In this document: piece by piece, positions 16,880 through 25,462 of the stretch
How the letters are laid out: each line of letters begins with the position of its first letter
Position numbering within the stretch: the stretch's first letter is position 1
NCBI RefSeq assembly: GCF_004804355.1
Contig: NZ_SRWZ01000002.1
Location: forward strand, 434,001-498,000
Length of the DNA: 64,000 nt
Origin: Cognatitamlana onchidii
GTDB lineage: Bacteria > Bacteroidota > Bacteroidia > Flavobacteriales > Flavobacteriaceae
Direction: 5' to 3'
Made by a program: the position numbers and the translations under genes
The notes under the pieces: generated by a model
The model's database searches: none
Told to the model about the DNA's origin: nothing
Seen by the model: the letters and a program-made list of their open reading frames with translations, nothing else

Positions 16880-18319
16880 CTAGTTTGGAAGTCTAAGTGT
16901 TTTTTGATCTTTTATGTATTGATTAAGCGCAATAAGAGCTGCTAACTTTGATTCGTCCTTTATTTGCTCCTCCAAAATACTTGGAGAATAATAGTTTTTT
17001 ACAAAATGAGTATCAAAATTGCCGGAGCGAAAGGCTTCATGCTCGCATACAAACTTGCCAAATGCTAAGGTAGATTGTACTCCCTTTATTTGATAATTTT
17101 CAATAGCCTGTATCATTAATTCAATAGCTTCCTCCCGTGTTTTTCCATAGGTGATTAGCTTGGCTAGCATAGGATCATAATAAATAGGGATTTCCATATC
17201 TTCCTCAAAACCGTTGTCCACCCGAATACCTTTACCTTTTGGTACTTTATAGACTTCGAGTGTGCCTACGCTAGGTAAAAAGTCATTCATAGGGTCTTCG
17301 GCATAAACTCGTAATTCAAGCGCATGTCCGTTAATGGATAGATCTTCTTGCGTTATATTTAATGGTTCTCCTCGTGCTATTTTAATTTGAAGCTCAACAA
17401 GATCAACACCTGAGATGAGCTCAGAAACTGGATGTTCCACCTGTAGGCGTGTATTCATTTCAAGAAAATAAAAATTATGATCTGCATCTAAAAGGAATTC
17501 TACCGTACCAGCTCCTAAATAGTCACAAGCCTTAGCAACACGTATAGCTGCTTGCCCCATATCGTTCCTTAATTCTTCTGTTAGTATGGAAGAGGGAGCT
17601 TCTTCCACAACTTTTTGATGCCTCCTTTGGATACTGCATTCTCTTTCAAAGAAATGGATCACGTTGCCATAGCTATCGGCCATAACTTGTATTTCGATAT
17701 GGCGTGGAGACGCTACGTACTTTTCAATAAAAACAGAGCCGTCTCCAAATGCCGATGTTGCTTCGCTAATGGCCCGATTCATTTGCGATTCTAAGTCACT
17801 TGCTTTTTCAACAATACGCATGCCTTTTCCACCACCTCCTGCCGAGGCTTTTATAAGTATTGGAAAACCAATATCTGTTGCAATAGCTTTTGCTTTATTA
17901 ACATCGGTTATCGCTTTTTCAACCCCTGGGACCATTGGAATATTATAAGCTTTTACCGCTTCTTTAGCCGCCAATTTGCTTCCCATAATTTTAATGGCTT
18001 TGGGTTTTGGTCCGATAAAAATAATGTTGTGGGTTTCGCATAATTCTGAAAAACTGGCATTTTCACTTAAAAAGCCATACCCAGGGTGAATAGCATCTAC
18101 CTGCAAGCTTTTCGCAACCTCAATAATCTTATCGCCTCTTAAATAGGATTGATTGGAAGGCGCCTCTCCAATACAAACTGCTTCATCTGCATATTTAACA
18201 TGGGGTGCATCTCTATCTGCCTTCGAAAAAACAGCCACGGTTTTAATACCCATTTTTTGAGCTGTTTTCATAACTCTTATGGCAATTTCTCCGCGATTGG
18301 CAACAAGTATTTTTTTCAT
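16880..18319 (-). CDS. accC: Biotin carboxylase subunit of acyl-CoA carboxylase
   Basis: A 479-residue ATP-grasp enzyme that carboxylates biotin on the carrier protein using ATP and bicarbonate. Visible are the N-terminal [15 protein letters not shown], the glycine-rich ATP lid [14 protein letters not shown] near 158, [20 protein letters not shown] near 227 and [14 protein letters not shown] near 288. It is about 30 residues longer at the C-terminus than the E. coli enzyme, as in propionyl-CoA carboxylase-type subunits. Start lies 3 bases after the carrier protein gene, and it is followed after 4 bases by the carboxyltransferase. Confidence 0.93.
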   Translation of the reverse strand: MKKILVANRGEIAIRVMKTAQKMGIKTVAVFSKADRDAPHVKYADEAVCIGEAPSNQSYLRGDKIIEVAKSLQVDAIHPGYGFLSENASFSELCETHNIIFIGPKPKAIKIMGSKLAAKEAVKAYNIPMVPGVEKAITDVNKAKAIATDIGFPILIKASAGGGGKGMRIVEKASDLESQMNRAISEATSAFGDGSVFIEKYVASPRHIEIQVMADSYGNVIHFFERECSIQRRHQKVVEEAPSSILTEELRNDMGQAAIRVAKACDYLGAGTVEFLLDADHNFYFLEMNTRLQVEHPVSELISGVDLVELQIKIARGEPLNITQEDLSINGHALELRVYAEDPMNDFLPSVGTLEVYKVPKGKGIRVDNGFEEDMEIPIYYDPMLAKLITYGKTREEAIELMIQAIENYQIKGVQSTLAFGKFVCEHEAFRSGNFDTHFVKNYYSPSILEEQIKDESKLAALIALNQYIKDQKTLRLPN

Positions 18320-18322
18320 AAA

Positions 18323-18808
18323 TTATTCAAATTCAATAAGTAATTGATTCTTTTCAACAGCTTCTCCTTTTGAAATGGCTATGGTTTTTATGATACCATC
18401 TCTTGGAGATGTGATAATATTTTCCATTTTCATAGCTTCTAAGATGAGTAAAGTGTCATGCTCTTTTACATTCTGACCTTCTTTTACATGAGTTTCTAAA
18501 ATGAGCCCTGGCATGGGTGCCTTAATTGAATCCAGTTGTTTTGCTAAACCAGAAGCAAAGCCCATTTTGTCAATTAACTGATCAAGACTATCCTTAATCT
18601 CAATAAGAAATTCTTTATTGTTAATTTTTATTAGGTAGGTCTTTTTATTAAAATCGGAACTTACAACCTCTGCTTGAACTGATTTATTTTGGTAGAGTAT
18701 ATGGTATCTATGGTCCCCTTCGAGAATTAAATTAGCGTTTATTATCTGATCAGTATCTATTTGGAATTCTAGTTTTGAATTCACTTTAACCTTAAAGCTT
18801 TTTTTCAT
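18323..18808 (-). CDS. Biotin carboxyl carrier protein of acyl-CoA carboxylase
   Basis: A 161-residue protein whose C-terminal 70 residues form a biotinyl domain; EAMKMEN with K127 is the canonical biotinylation motif, preceded by APMPGLI at 97-103. The N-terminal half is a linker/BT-like domain that probably docks the carboxylase. An upstream in-frame ATG at 18856 would add 16 residues; the ATG at 18806-18808 is preferred because homologous carriers begin close to MKKSFKVKVN. First gene of the three-gene carboxylase operon. Confidence 0.9.
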   Translation of the reverse strand: MKKSFKVKVNSKLEFQIDTDQIINANLILEGDHRYHILYQNKSVQAEVVSSDFNKKTYLIKINNKEFLIEIKDSLDQLIDKMGFASGLAKQLDSIKAPMPGLILETHVKEGQNVKEHDTLLILEAMKMENIITSPRDGIIKTIAISKGEAVEKNQLLIEFE

Positions 18809-19120
18809 AACAGGAAATTGTTCTCTAAAGATACATAAATTTAAAAGGTGTTTCAATGCCGTTTTATAGATTGTTTGATACTATTTATTTAAAATGTATT
18901 ACAGTGAATGTAAAGTGCATTGATATGGTGGCGTTCTATTAAACTTTGAATTTTTTAATTATGATAATCTCGATATAAATCCATAATCATGATTATATGA
19001 TAATTTTGATATTAAAAAACATTCTAAAATTATTGAATTAATAATAAAAACATGATTTTGGTCATATATTAATAATTTGTAAAGATTGACTTTTGCGGTA
19101 TAATTTTAACTATTTATGTC
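18809..19120. promoter_or_regulatory. Repeat-rich divergent regulatory region between the carboxylase operon and second yceI
   Basis: 312 very A+T-rich bases without a gene. Two 16-base direct repeats (ATGATAATCTCGATAT at 18961-18976 and ATGATAATTTTGATAT at 18997-19012, 14/16 identical) flank a perfect 14-base palindrome ATAATCATGATTAT (18983-18996). Farther on, TGA-6-TCA (19053-19064) resembles a Crp-type half-site pair. A possible promoter, TTTG (19076-19079), 19 bases, TATAATTT (19099-19106), lies just before the ATG at 19121. Binding factors are unknown. Confidence 0.5.
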
Positions 19121-19720
19121 ATGAAAACTAAAGGTATTTTTTTTAACAAATTAACGATTTGCTTATTAGCAATTGCTTTTACATTTAGTAATGCACAAGG
19201 TCAAGTATTGCAACTTGAAAATGATGCATCATCCTTAACAGTTTTTGGGACATCTAATTTACATGGTTGGAAAATAGATGCTCAAACACAACAAGGAACA
19301 ATACGGTTTAATAATTTGCAAACGTGTGAGATAGCACATTTATCACTCACTGTGCTTACGGAGGGCTTAACAGGAGTAAAGCCTGGTATTACAGAAACAG
19401 TTTCAGAGACCTTGAAATCTAATGAATACAAATTCATTTTATTCACTCTCTCCGAAGTGACCAACATTAAAGATATAGGTAACGGGATTTTTGAATTAAA
19501 AGCCATGGGCGATTTAATTATTGCAGGAACTAAAAAGGAGGTTCCAATAGCGTTTAACGTGAGTATCGCTAATAATAAAGTTAAGTTGCAGGGTAAAGCG
19601 ACCCTTAAAATGACAGCCTTCAATTTAACGCCTCCAGAAGCATTAATGGGTACTATTCAAGCAAAAGACGATATTGTTTTAAGATTTGATACTAGTTTTG
19701 TGCAATCCACAATACTCTAG
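19121..19720 (+). CDS. YceI family protein (second copy)
   Basis: A 199-residue secreted protein: signal peptide (about 1-26, ending SNAQG), then a YceI-like barrel with LTVFGTSNLHGWKI near 44, LKSNEYKFILFTLSEV near 97 and GDLIIAGTKKEVPIAFNV near 129. It diverges strongly from the first YceI protein of the window (12742-13320) and has the short form seen when YceI domains work in respiratory or lipid-binding contexts. Its upstream region carries several operator-like elements, suggesting regulated expression. Monocistronic and closed by a strong terminator. Confidence 0.88.
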   Translation: MKTKGIFFNKLTICLLAIAFTFSNAQGQVLQLENDASSLTVFGTSNLHGWKIDAQTQQGTIRFNNLQTCEIAHLSLTVLTEGLTGVKPGITETVSETLKSNEYKFILFTLSEVTNIKDIGNGIFELKAMGDLIIAGTKKEVPIAFNVSIANNKVKLQGKATLKMTAFNLTPPEALMGTIQAKDDIVLRFDTSFVQSTIL

Positions 19721-19736
19721 AGTTTAATTGAAAATA

Positions 19737-19789
19737 AAAACCTCCTTACTAACAACACCAATTATGTTATAAGTACGGAGGTTTTTTTT
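19737..19789 (+). terminator. Terminator after the second yceI-like gene
   Basis: AAAACCTCC (19737-19745) pairs with GGAGGTTTT (19777-19785), extended inward by TTACT/AGTAC with one mismatch, followed by T to 19789. Confidence 0.85.
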
Positions 19790-19819
19790 GTGCTTGAAAA
19801 TGAAGCCTAAACTAAGAAT

Positions 19820-20374
19820 TCAGGATATGCGAGATTTTATTTGCCCCAGAATATGCAGATAGTAATCTTTGTTTGAAGGAACAAAATGATTATGGTTGTT
19901 TCCAATAGTCTCTAAAAGTATTTCAAACTCTGATATGGATACTAATTTAAGATTTTCAACTTCATCTTCTTGAGGTACAAGCTTAGAAATTGGGACCCTT
20001 AATTCAGCTAAAAAGGTGTTGTGAAACTCGTTATCAATAATGCCTGATTCATAAGATTGAAAACAATTAAAAACACCAATTTTTATTAAATCTGTTTCAT
20101 TTATTTGCAAACCTATTTCTTCCTTAGTTTCTCTAATACTGGCCTCTTCGGGTGTTTCTCCGGCATCAATATGTCCTGCAACCGAAACATCCCACATAAG
20201 TGGACAGATTATTTTTTTTGCCGAACGTTGGGAAAGTAGAATATTACCTTGCTTGGTATAAAACCAAATATGAGCCGTATGGTGGTAATAACCCTTTTGG
20301 TGAATAATAGATTTCAACTCACTTTTCCCCAGTAGTTTGCCGGTTTTGTCGGCAATATCAATACGTTCGTCCAC
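19820..20374 (-). CDS. Nudix hydrolase, IPP-isomerase-like
   Basis: A 184-residue protein with a complete Nudix box from G67 to L89 (G67, E73, R81, E82, E85, E86, G88), the metal-binding site that hydrolyses nucleoside diphosphate-X compounds. The preceding HHTAHIWFYTKQGNILLSQR and WDVSVAGHIDAGE resemble the isopentenyl-diphosphate isomerase/YfcD branch. The IPP-isomerase catalytic Cys is not evident, so a hydrolase is the safer call. Separated from the upstream M42 peptidase gene by a hairpin. Confidence 0.87.
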   Translation of the reverse strand: MDERIDIADKTGKLLGKSELKSIIHQKGYYHHTAHIWFYTKQGNILLSQRSAKKIICPLMWDVSVAGHIDAGETPEEASIRETKEEIGLQINETDLIKIGVFNCFQSYESGIIDNEFHNTFLAELRVPISKLVPQEDEVENLKLVSISEFEILLETIGNNHNHFVPSNKDYYLHILGQIKSRIS

Positions 20375-20391
20375 TTAATATCTCATTAAAA

Positions 20392-20411
20392 AGCCTCAAA
20401 AAGATGAGGCT
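20392..20411 (-). terminator. Terminator between M42 peptidase and Nudix genes
   Basis: AGCCTCA (20392-20398) and TGAGGCT (20405-20411), with a 6-base loop. Read on the - strand, the hairpin is followed by TTTTTAA, so it would end the peptidase transcript just before the Nudix start codon at 20374. Confidence 0.65.
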
Positions 20412-20419
20412 CATTGTTT

Positions 20420-21508
20420 TTATTCAAAATAGCTAAAGGTTTCTCCATCTTCAATTTTAAGCAGTGTTTCATAGATTAATTTAATAACGTTTTCAACATC
20501 ATCTCTGTGCACCATTTCAACGGTTGTATGCATGTATCTTAGAGGTAATGATATTAAGGCAGAAGCAACGCCACCATTACTATAAGCAAAAGCATCTGTA
20601 TCCGTTCCAGTAGCTCTAGATAGTGCAGAACGTTGAAAAGGAATCTCTTTAGTTTCAGCCGTATCGGTAATTAAATCTCTTAGCTTTTGTTGTACGGCAG
20701 GCGCGTAGGCCACGACAGGACCTTTACCAAGTTCTAAATGACCTTCTTTTTTTTGTTCAATCATAGGGGTGGTTGTGTCGTGCGTCACGTCGGTCACAAT
20801 GGCCACATTGGGTTTAATGGTATGGGTAATCATTTCGGCACCACGCAGGCCAATTTCCTCTTGTACAGAATTGGTAATATAGAGACCAAAAGGTAACTCC
20901 TTTTTATTCTCTTTTAGGAGTCTGGCAACTTCGGCAATCATAAAACCACCCATACGGTTGTCGAGTGCTCTGCAAACAAATTTATCATCGTTCAAAATAT
21001 GAAACTCATCTGGGTAAGTGATTACACAACCTACATGAACGCCTAATTTTTCAACTTCCTCTTTATTCTTACATCCGCAGTCAATAAAAATATTGTCTGG
21101 TTTTGGGGCTTCTTCCTTAGCTCGGTTTCTCGTATGAATAGCGGGCCAACCAAATACACCTTTAACAATCCCTTTTTTGGTATGGATATCAACAATTTTA
21201 CTCGGTGCAATTTGGTGGTCGCTTCCACCATTTCTAATAACGTATATAAGGCCGTTGTCTGAAATATAATTCACATACCAACTAATTTCATCTGCATGGC
21301 CTTCTATAACCACTTTGTATTTAGCTTTGGGGTTTATAACTCCCACAGCTGTGCCGTAAGTATCTGTTATAAATTCGTCTACATATGGTTTTAAGTAGTC
21401 CATCCATAGTTTTTGTCCTTCCCATTCATAACCCGTTGGGGCCGCATTATTTAAATATTTTTCTAAAAAGTCCATGGACTTTTTGTTAAGAATACGCTGT
21501 TTTGCCAT
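20420..21508 (-). CDS. M42 family metallopeptidase (glutamyl aminopeptidase/FrvX type)
   Basis: A 362-residue cytoplasmic aminopeptidase of the tetrahedral TET type. Ligands of the two-metal centre are recognisable: H71 in IEGHADEISWYV, D in CRALDNRMGG, EE in VQEEIGLRGAE, D in AIVTDVTHD and H in RYMHTTVEMVHRDD. The family trims acidic or hydrophobic N-terminal residues from peptides. A second in-frame ATG 11 codons downstream (MDFLEKYL) is possible as a start. Divergent from the DUF4294 gene. Confidence 0.92.
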   Translation of the reverse strand: MAKQRILNKKSMDFLEKYLNNAAPTGYEWEGQKLWMDYLKPYVDEFITDTYGTAVGVINPKAKYKVVIEGHADEISWYVNYISDNGLIYVIRNGGSDHQIAPSKIVDIHTKKGIVKGVFGWPAIHTRNRAKEEAPKPDNIFIDCGCKNKEEVEKLGVHVGCVITYPDEFHILNDDKFVCRALDNRMGGFMIAEVARLLKENKKELPFGLYITNSVQEEIGLRGAEMITHTIKPNVAIVTDVTHDTTTPMIEQKKEGHLELGKGPVVAYAPAVQQKLRDLITDTAETKEIPFQRSALSRATGTDTDAFAYSNGGVASALISLPLRYMHTTVEMVHRDDVENVIKLIYETLLKIEDGETFSYFE

Positions 21509-21576
21509 TTATAAAAGTTTTGCACTAAAATAATAATATAAATAAAATACAACATGTTTAAACCCATGTAAATTCT

Positions 21577-21584
21577 TAATTTTG
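21577..21584 (+). promoter_or_regulatory. Bacteroidota-type -7 element before DUF4294 gene
   Basis: TAATTTTG fits TAnnTTTG exactly and lies 28 bases before the ATG at 21613. The -33 position lacks a convincing TTG. Confidence 0.45.
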
Positions 21585-21612
21585 GCATGTTATATGCTCC
21601 AGTCTTTTTAGG

Positions 21613-22290
21613 ATGAAAATTTTAAGGTACATATTTATTTTTTTTCCTGTTTTTATGCTTGCTCAGGTTCATGAAATAGAACAGGATTCAATCTCAATCG
21701 AATATTTAATAATCGAAGGGGATTCTATTCCAAGACGTTCTATAGATTTGGATGAAGTTATGCTTTTGCATAAGTTAGAGTTTGGAAACAGGGAAGAGCG
21801 CATCAGGTATTTAATACTCAGGAGAAAAACCATAAAAGTGTATCCTTATGCAAAAATGGCGGCAGAGCGATTAGACTCTATGAATACACATTTAAAAAAG
21901 CTTACCAAGAACCGCAAAAAAAAACGTTATACTAAAAAGATACAGAAGTATATAGAAGGCGAGTTTTCTGAAGAATTAAAAAAGTTAACACGTACCGAGG
22001 GTCAGATTTTGGTTAAGCTTATACACAGACAAACCGGCGAAACAGCTTTTGATTTGGTTAAAGAATTGCGCAGTGGATGGCGGGCGTTTTGGTATAATAC
22101 TACGGCTAGTATGTTTGATATTTCTCTGAAACGGGAGTTTGATCCGGAGGATGTAAAAGAGGATTATTTGATTGAAGATATTCTACAACGCAGTTTTCAG
22201 GCGGGCCGCTTAGAACGTCAAAAACCAGCAATTGAGTTTGATTTTTATGATTTAACCGATAAGTGGATTCATCAAAAAAGCAGCAAATGA
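21613..22290 (+). CDS. DUF4294 domain-containing secreted protein
   Basis: A 225-residue protein with a signal peptide (residues 1-18, ending FMLAQ) and a highly charged helical body (KKLTKNRKKKRYTKKIQKY near 93). It matches DUF4294, restricted to Bacteroidota, of unknown function; QILVKLIHRQTGETAFDLV and LRSGWRAFWYN are its conserved part. First gene of a run with HlyIII-like (1-base gap) and GNAT genes, so the three are translationally linked. Confidence 0.85.
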   Translation: MKILRYIFIFFPVFMLAQVHEIEQDSISIEYLIIEGDSIPRRSIDLDEVMLLHKLEFGNREERIRYLILRRKTIKVYPYAKMAAERLDSMNTHLKKLTKNRKKKRYTKKIQKYIEGEFSEELKKLTRTEGQILVKLIHRQTGETAFDLVKELRSGWRAFWYNTTASMFDISLKREFDPEDVKEDYLIEDILQRSFQAGRLERQKPAIEFDFYDLTDKWIHQKSSK

Positions 22291-22291
22291 T

Positions 22292-22918
22292 ATGCGTTTA
22301 CAAACGCCATTTGAAGAAAAACTAAATGCCTATACCCATGGTCTAGGTGCCATTTTAGGTGTTTTTGCCTTATGCTTATTGGTTTTTTCAAATACGAATA
22401 AAACACCGTATGCCTTGCCAAGTGTGGTGGTATATGGAGTGTCTATTGTAATACTTTTTACTGCTTCAACACTTTATCACGCTATTCATAATAGGCGCTA
22501 TAAGCACTACTTTAGAGTTTTAGATCATATTAGTATTTATTTACTTATTGCAGGTACTTATACTCCAGTAACATTAATTGCCTTATCTCATAGTAAAGGA
22601 TGGGTCTTGTTTTACGCGGTCTGGATTATTGCTCTGGTAGGTACGGTTTTAAAAATCTTTTTTACTGGTAAATTGGGTTGGTTTTCTACTTTACTTTATT
22701 TGGTGATGGGTTGGCTTATCGTTTTCGACTTTGCTAATTTATCTCAAGCTATTGGTCCCAATGGTGTTTTGTTGTTATTTGGAGGCGGGTTATTCTACAC
22801 CGCTGGCATTATTTTTTATGCCATAGAGCGCATTCCCTATAATCATGTTATTTGGCATGTATTTGTTTTAGCAGGGGCTATTTGTCATTTTTTTATGGCG
22901 TACTGTTATGTCGTGTGA
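22292..22918 (+). CDS. Hemolysin III / PAQR family membrane protein
   Basis: A 208-residue protein with seven hydrophobic segments. NAYTHGLGAILG near 13, STLYHAIHN near 56, LDHISIYLLIAGTYTPV near 76 and the C-terminal HVIWHVFVLAGAICHFFM place it in the HlyIII/PAQR family, with the conserved Ser, Asp and His residues of a putative zinc-dependent membrane hydrolase. The bacterial role is not settled. Starts one base after the DUF4294 stop codon. Confidence 0.9.
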   Translation: MRLQTPFEEKLNAYTHGLGAILGVFALCLLVFSNTNKTPYALPSVVVYGVSIVILFTASTLYHAIHNRRYKHYFRVLDHISIYLLIAGTYTPVTLIALSHSKGWVLFYAVWIIALVGTVLKIFFTGKLGWFSTLLYLVMGWLIVFDFANLSQAIGPNGVLLLFGGGLFYTAGIIFYAIERIPYNHVIWHVFVLAGAICHFFMAYCYVV

Positions 22919-23414
22919 AATGGTAACTATTAGTGAAGCACATCTAGAAATGCATTTTAAGGAAATACAAAGGTTGGCAAGTAGTATTTGGAAAGCGCAT
23001 TATACACCGATAATAGGAGAGGAACAAGTACTTTATATGCTAGATAAGTTTCAAAGTGCCAAAGCCATTGAAAGCCAAATAAAAGGTGGTTTTAAATATT
23101 ATATTCTAAGTTTTGAAAATCTACCTGTTGGTTATTTAGCCATTAAAAAAGAAGAGGATTCTCTGTTTTTAAGCAAAATTTATGTTTTAGATAAATACAG
23201 AGGGCAAAAAATTGGGAAGAAGGCCATGGCCTTTATTACTGAAAAGGCCTACCATTATAAGCTTTCTAAGATTAGATTAACTGTTAATGTTAACAATATA
23301 AATGCCATATTGGCTTACAAAAAAATGGGATTTTTAAATAATGGACCCCTCGTTACAGATATTGGTAATGGGTATATAATGGATGACTATGAAATGATTA
23401 AGCAGATTAATTAA
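22908..23414 (+). CDS. GNAT family N-acetyltransferase
   Basis: A 168-residue acetyl-CoA-dependent acetyltransferase fold. Motif A is FLSKIYVLDKYRGQKIGKKA (about 85-104), with the Q/RxxGxG/A-type acetyl-CoA loop, and motif B is NINAILAYKKMGF. Acceptor unknown. ATG 22908 overlaps the HlyIII gene by 11 bases, while ATG 22920, one base after that stop codon, is an equally good start. The stop TAA shares the tetramer TTAA with the stop of the convergent DUF4268 gene. Confidence 0.87.
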   Translation: MSCEMVTISEAHLEMHFKEIQRLASSIWKAHYTPIIGEEQVLYMLDKFQSAKAIESQIKGGFKYYILSFENLPVGYLAIKKEEDSLFLSKIYVLDKYRGQKIGKKAMAFITEKAYHYKLSKIRLTVNVNNINAILAYKKMGFLNNGPLVTDIGNGYIMDDYEMIKQIN

Positions 23415-23839
23415 GCATCTATAATCTCTTTGTATTCCTCAAAAAAGGCCTCGAACAAAGTCATTTTTTCATTAAAAAATTCCATAACCGCTCGCCAGGA
23501 GTTTTTGTTATGGATAGATACTTTGTGTTCTAAGGGTATATAGATTCTAGAAATCTCTTTTTGGTTATCGAGAAAATAAGTTTCGTCAAATATAGCCTCT
23601 GGTAGATAGTCGTCTAATAAAATGCTTTTTAGGGCTAGAAGTTTCTCCCAATATTTTATTCTATACTCAAGATCATCTTCTAAATCTAAGGCAACAAGTG
23701 CAGTTTTGTTATCAAAATAAAATTTAAAGCTAACACCCTTAAGTTTCGTGTTGTACAAGGTCCATTTTCTAGGAAACGATTTTCCAAAGCTGGTCCAAAA
23801 TTCTTGTCTTAGCCTTCTAGATTCTTCCATACTAAACAT
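23411..23839 (-). CDS. DUF4268 domain-containing protein
   Basis: A 142-residue soluble protein: RLRQEFWTSFGKSFPRKW near 8, SFKFYFDNKTALVALDLED near 36 and a C-terminal FFNEKMTLFEAFFEEYKE. This is the DUF4268 pattern, often seen as the C-terminal part of nuclease-like proteins and as a stand-alone protein in Bacteroidota; function unknown. Follows the ZIP transporter gene after 4 bases. Confidence 0.82.
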   Translation of the reverse strand: MFSMEESRRLRQEFWTSFGKSFPRKWTLYNTKLKGVSFKFYFDNKTALVALDLEDDLEYRIKYWEKLLALKSILLDDYLPEAIFDETYFLDNQKEISRIYIPLEHKVSIHNKNSWRAVMEFFNEKMTLFEAFFEEYKEIIDA

Positions 23840-23843
23840 GGTC

Positions 23844-24518
23844 TTAAATAAAATAGGCTATGCTAACCCCTAGAATAATTGAGATAAACTTTGAGAAGTT
23901 AAATTTATGTCCCTCTCCACTTTCAAATAAAATAGTTGTAGAAATATGGAAAAAGATACCAATAACGATGGCATTTATACTGTGGGCTAATTTAGTCCCT
24001 AAAGGCGCAGTATTTGAAATATAAGTACCTAGTGGTGTCATGGCTGCAAAAACAACTAAAAACGTCATAATTTGTGAAGTACTAAACTTCGACTGAAATA
24101 AAAACATGCTCACCAAGGCCGCAATAGGAATTTTATGTATTAATACACCGTATACCATGTCGTTATGCTGGTGTATCGGGAAGCCTTCTAAAAAACTATG
24201 AATACATAAGCTAATAAACAATACCCAAGGGAAGGCTGTTGTGTTTTTGTGAATATGTACATGCCCGTGTTCTGCACCTTTTGAGAATAACTCAAGAATG
24301 ATTTGCAGTAAAATTCCAAGCATAATGAATAATCCTGTTCGCTTCGTATCTAAATGTTCGTAAACCTCTGGTAAAAGTTCAAATAACGTTAACGCTAATA
24401 AGAATGCACCACTAAATGATAACAGCAGCTTAGTGTTCCAGTTTTTTTGGTTTTTTGATACTTTAGCTATTATAACTCCAAGGACAACAGCGTATATAGG
24501 AAAAAGAAATTTATTCAT
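23844..24518 (-). CDS. ZIP family metal transporter
   Basis: A 224-residue membrane protein with about eight helices. HSFLEGFPIHQHND near 107 and IHKIPIAALVSMFLF near 127 are the ZIP helix IV/V metal-site motifs, and a histidine-rich loop (EHGHVHIHKN near 83) sits between helices. The family moves Zn2+, Fe2+ or Mn2+ into the cytoplasm. It is the middle of a same-strand run: methyltransferase, ZIP, DUF4268. Confidence 0.88.
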   Translation of the reverse strand: MNKFLFPIYAVVLGVIIAKVSKNQKNWNTKLLLSFSGAFLLALTLFELLPEVYEHLDTKRTGLFIMLGILLQIILELFSKGAEHGHVHIHKNTTAFPWVLFISLCIHSFLEGFPIHQHNDMVYGVLIHKIPIAALVSMFLFQSKFSTSQIMTFLVVFAAMTPLGTYISNTAPLGTKLAHSINAIVIGIFFHISTTILFESGEGHKFNFSKFISIILGVSIAYFI

Positions 24519-24564
24519 TCAAAAAAATAATAGTCACAAAAGCGCCAAAAATAAGGTATTTAAT

Positions 24565-25296
24565 CTATTTAAAAATCATAACGAGCCTTTCAGACGATTT
24601 GGGATTAAACTTGTTAAGTTTATAATCGCCGAAAACGTCAAGTAAATAAACGCCTGCTTGTTCAAAAAGCAATTCAAAATCTGCTAAAGTAAAACCTCGA
24701 ACACGCTCCTGAAAGTTATACAACCTATCATTGGCCTTAAAGGTAATGTCTTTTATAACGTAACCTTGTTCTACATAGCGTTTTAATTTAAAGGTAATAT
24801 CATCAACCGTTTTAACCTCTTCAGCAACCAAATTATCAATAACATATTCACTGTTCATAAAATCGATAACACCAAATCCGGTTTCATTCAACTCAGCCTT
24901 TATGGCCTTTATGGTTCTAAGATTGTCTATATCGTTTTCAAAATAGCCAAAACTGGTAAATAAGTTAAATACGGCATCAAATTGTTTATGGTAAGGGTTA
25001 CACATATTATGAACCTCAAAATGCAATCTGTGGTTTTCAAACTGCTTAGCAAACTCAATGCTATTTTCGCTTAGGTCAACCCCAGTAACATCATAGCCAA
25101 TTTTATTTAGGTAACGGGCATGGCGGCCTTTACCACAAGCCAAATCTAGAATACTCCCATGCTCAGGAATATTCAAATAATCTGTAAGCGTATCCATAAA
25201 GGCATGGGCTTCGGTGTCATCTCTATCCTTATATAAAATGTGATAAAATGGCGTGTCAAACCAGGAAGTAAACCAAGATGTTGTTTTGCTAGTCAT
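24565..25296 (-). CDS. Class I SAM-dependent methyltransferase
   Basis: A 243-residue Rossmann-fold methyltransferase. Motif I is SILDLACGKGRHARYL (about 46-61), followed by VTGVDLSENSIEFAK (motif II) and FDAVFNLFTSFGYF (motif IV). The target is not known; the family includes small-molecule and tRNA methyltransferases. The gene starts right next to the palindromic repeat element at 25309-25395 and is divergent from the THUMP methyltransferase. Confidence 0.88.
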   Translation of the reverse strand: MTSKTTSWFTSWFDTPFYHILYKDRDDTEAHAFMDTLTDYLNIPEHGSILDLACGKGRHARYLNKIGYDVTGVDLSENSIEFAKQFENHRLHFEVHNMCNPYHKQFDAVFNLFTSFGYFENDIDNLRTIKAIKAELNETGFGVIDFMNSEYVIDNLVAEEVKTVDDITFKLKRYVEQGYVIKDITFKANDRLYNFQERVRGFTLADFELLFEQAGVYLLDVFGDYKLNKFNPKSSERLVMIFK

Positions 25297-25308
25297 AAAT
25301 TGTGTTGG

Positions 25309-25395
25309 GGGTTACCCCCTTAAAGCGGGGGTCAGGCTTTTTGCTGTATCTTTTTTTCGTGCCTCAAAAAAGGATGCCGCTTCAATCCTTAACCC
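25309..25395 (+). repeat. Palindromic intergenic repeat-type element
   Basis: A G+C-rich island in A+T-rich surroundings. Core hairpin: 25343-25357 (GCTGTATC plus seven T) pairs with 25366-25380 (six A then GGATGCCGC), 15 positions with one mismatch and two U-G wobbles, loop of 8. Outside it, GGGTTA (25309-25314) pairs with TAACCC (25390-25395), and CCCCC (25315-25319) can pair with the GGGGG at 25307-25311 or the one at 25327-25331, not both. It looks like the interspersed intergenic repeats common in Flavobacteriaceae genomes (from memory, not searched). Only one copy was seen here. Confidence 0.6.
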
Positions 25396-25434
25396 ATTAT
25401 CTGCTATTGCTGGTTAATTTGCACAAAATTACAT

Positions 25435-25442
25435 TATTTTTG
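25435..25442 (+). promoter_or_regulatory. Bacteroidota-type -7 element before the THUMP methyltransferase gene
   Basis: TATTTTTG fits TAnnTTTG exactly and lies 20 bases before the ATG at 25463. The nearest TTG (25407-25409) is 25 bases away, slightly beyond the usual spacing. Confidence 0.5.
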
Positions 25443-25462
25443 CAACCTATCAGACGAAAAAA

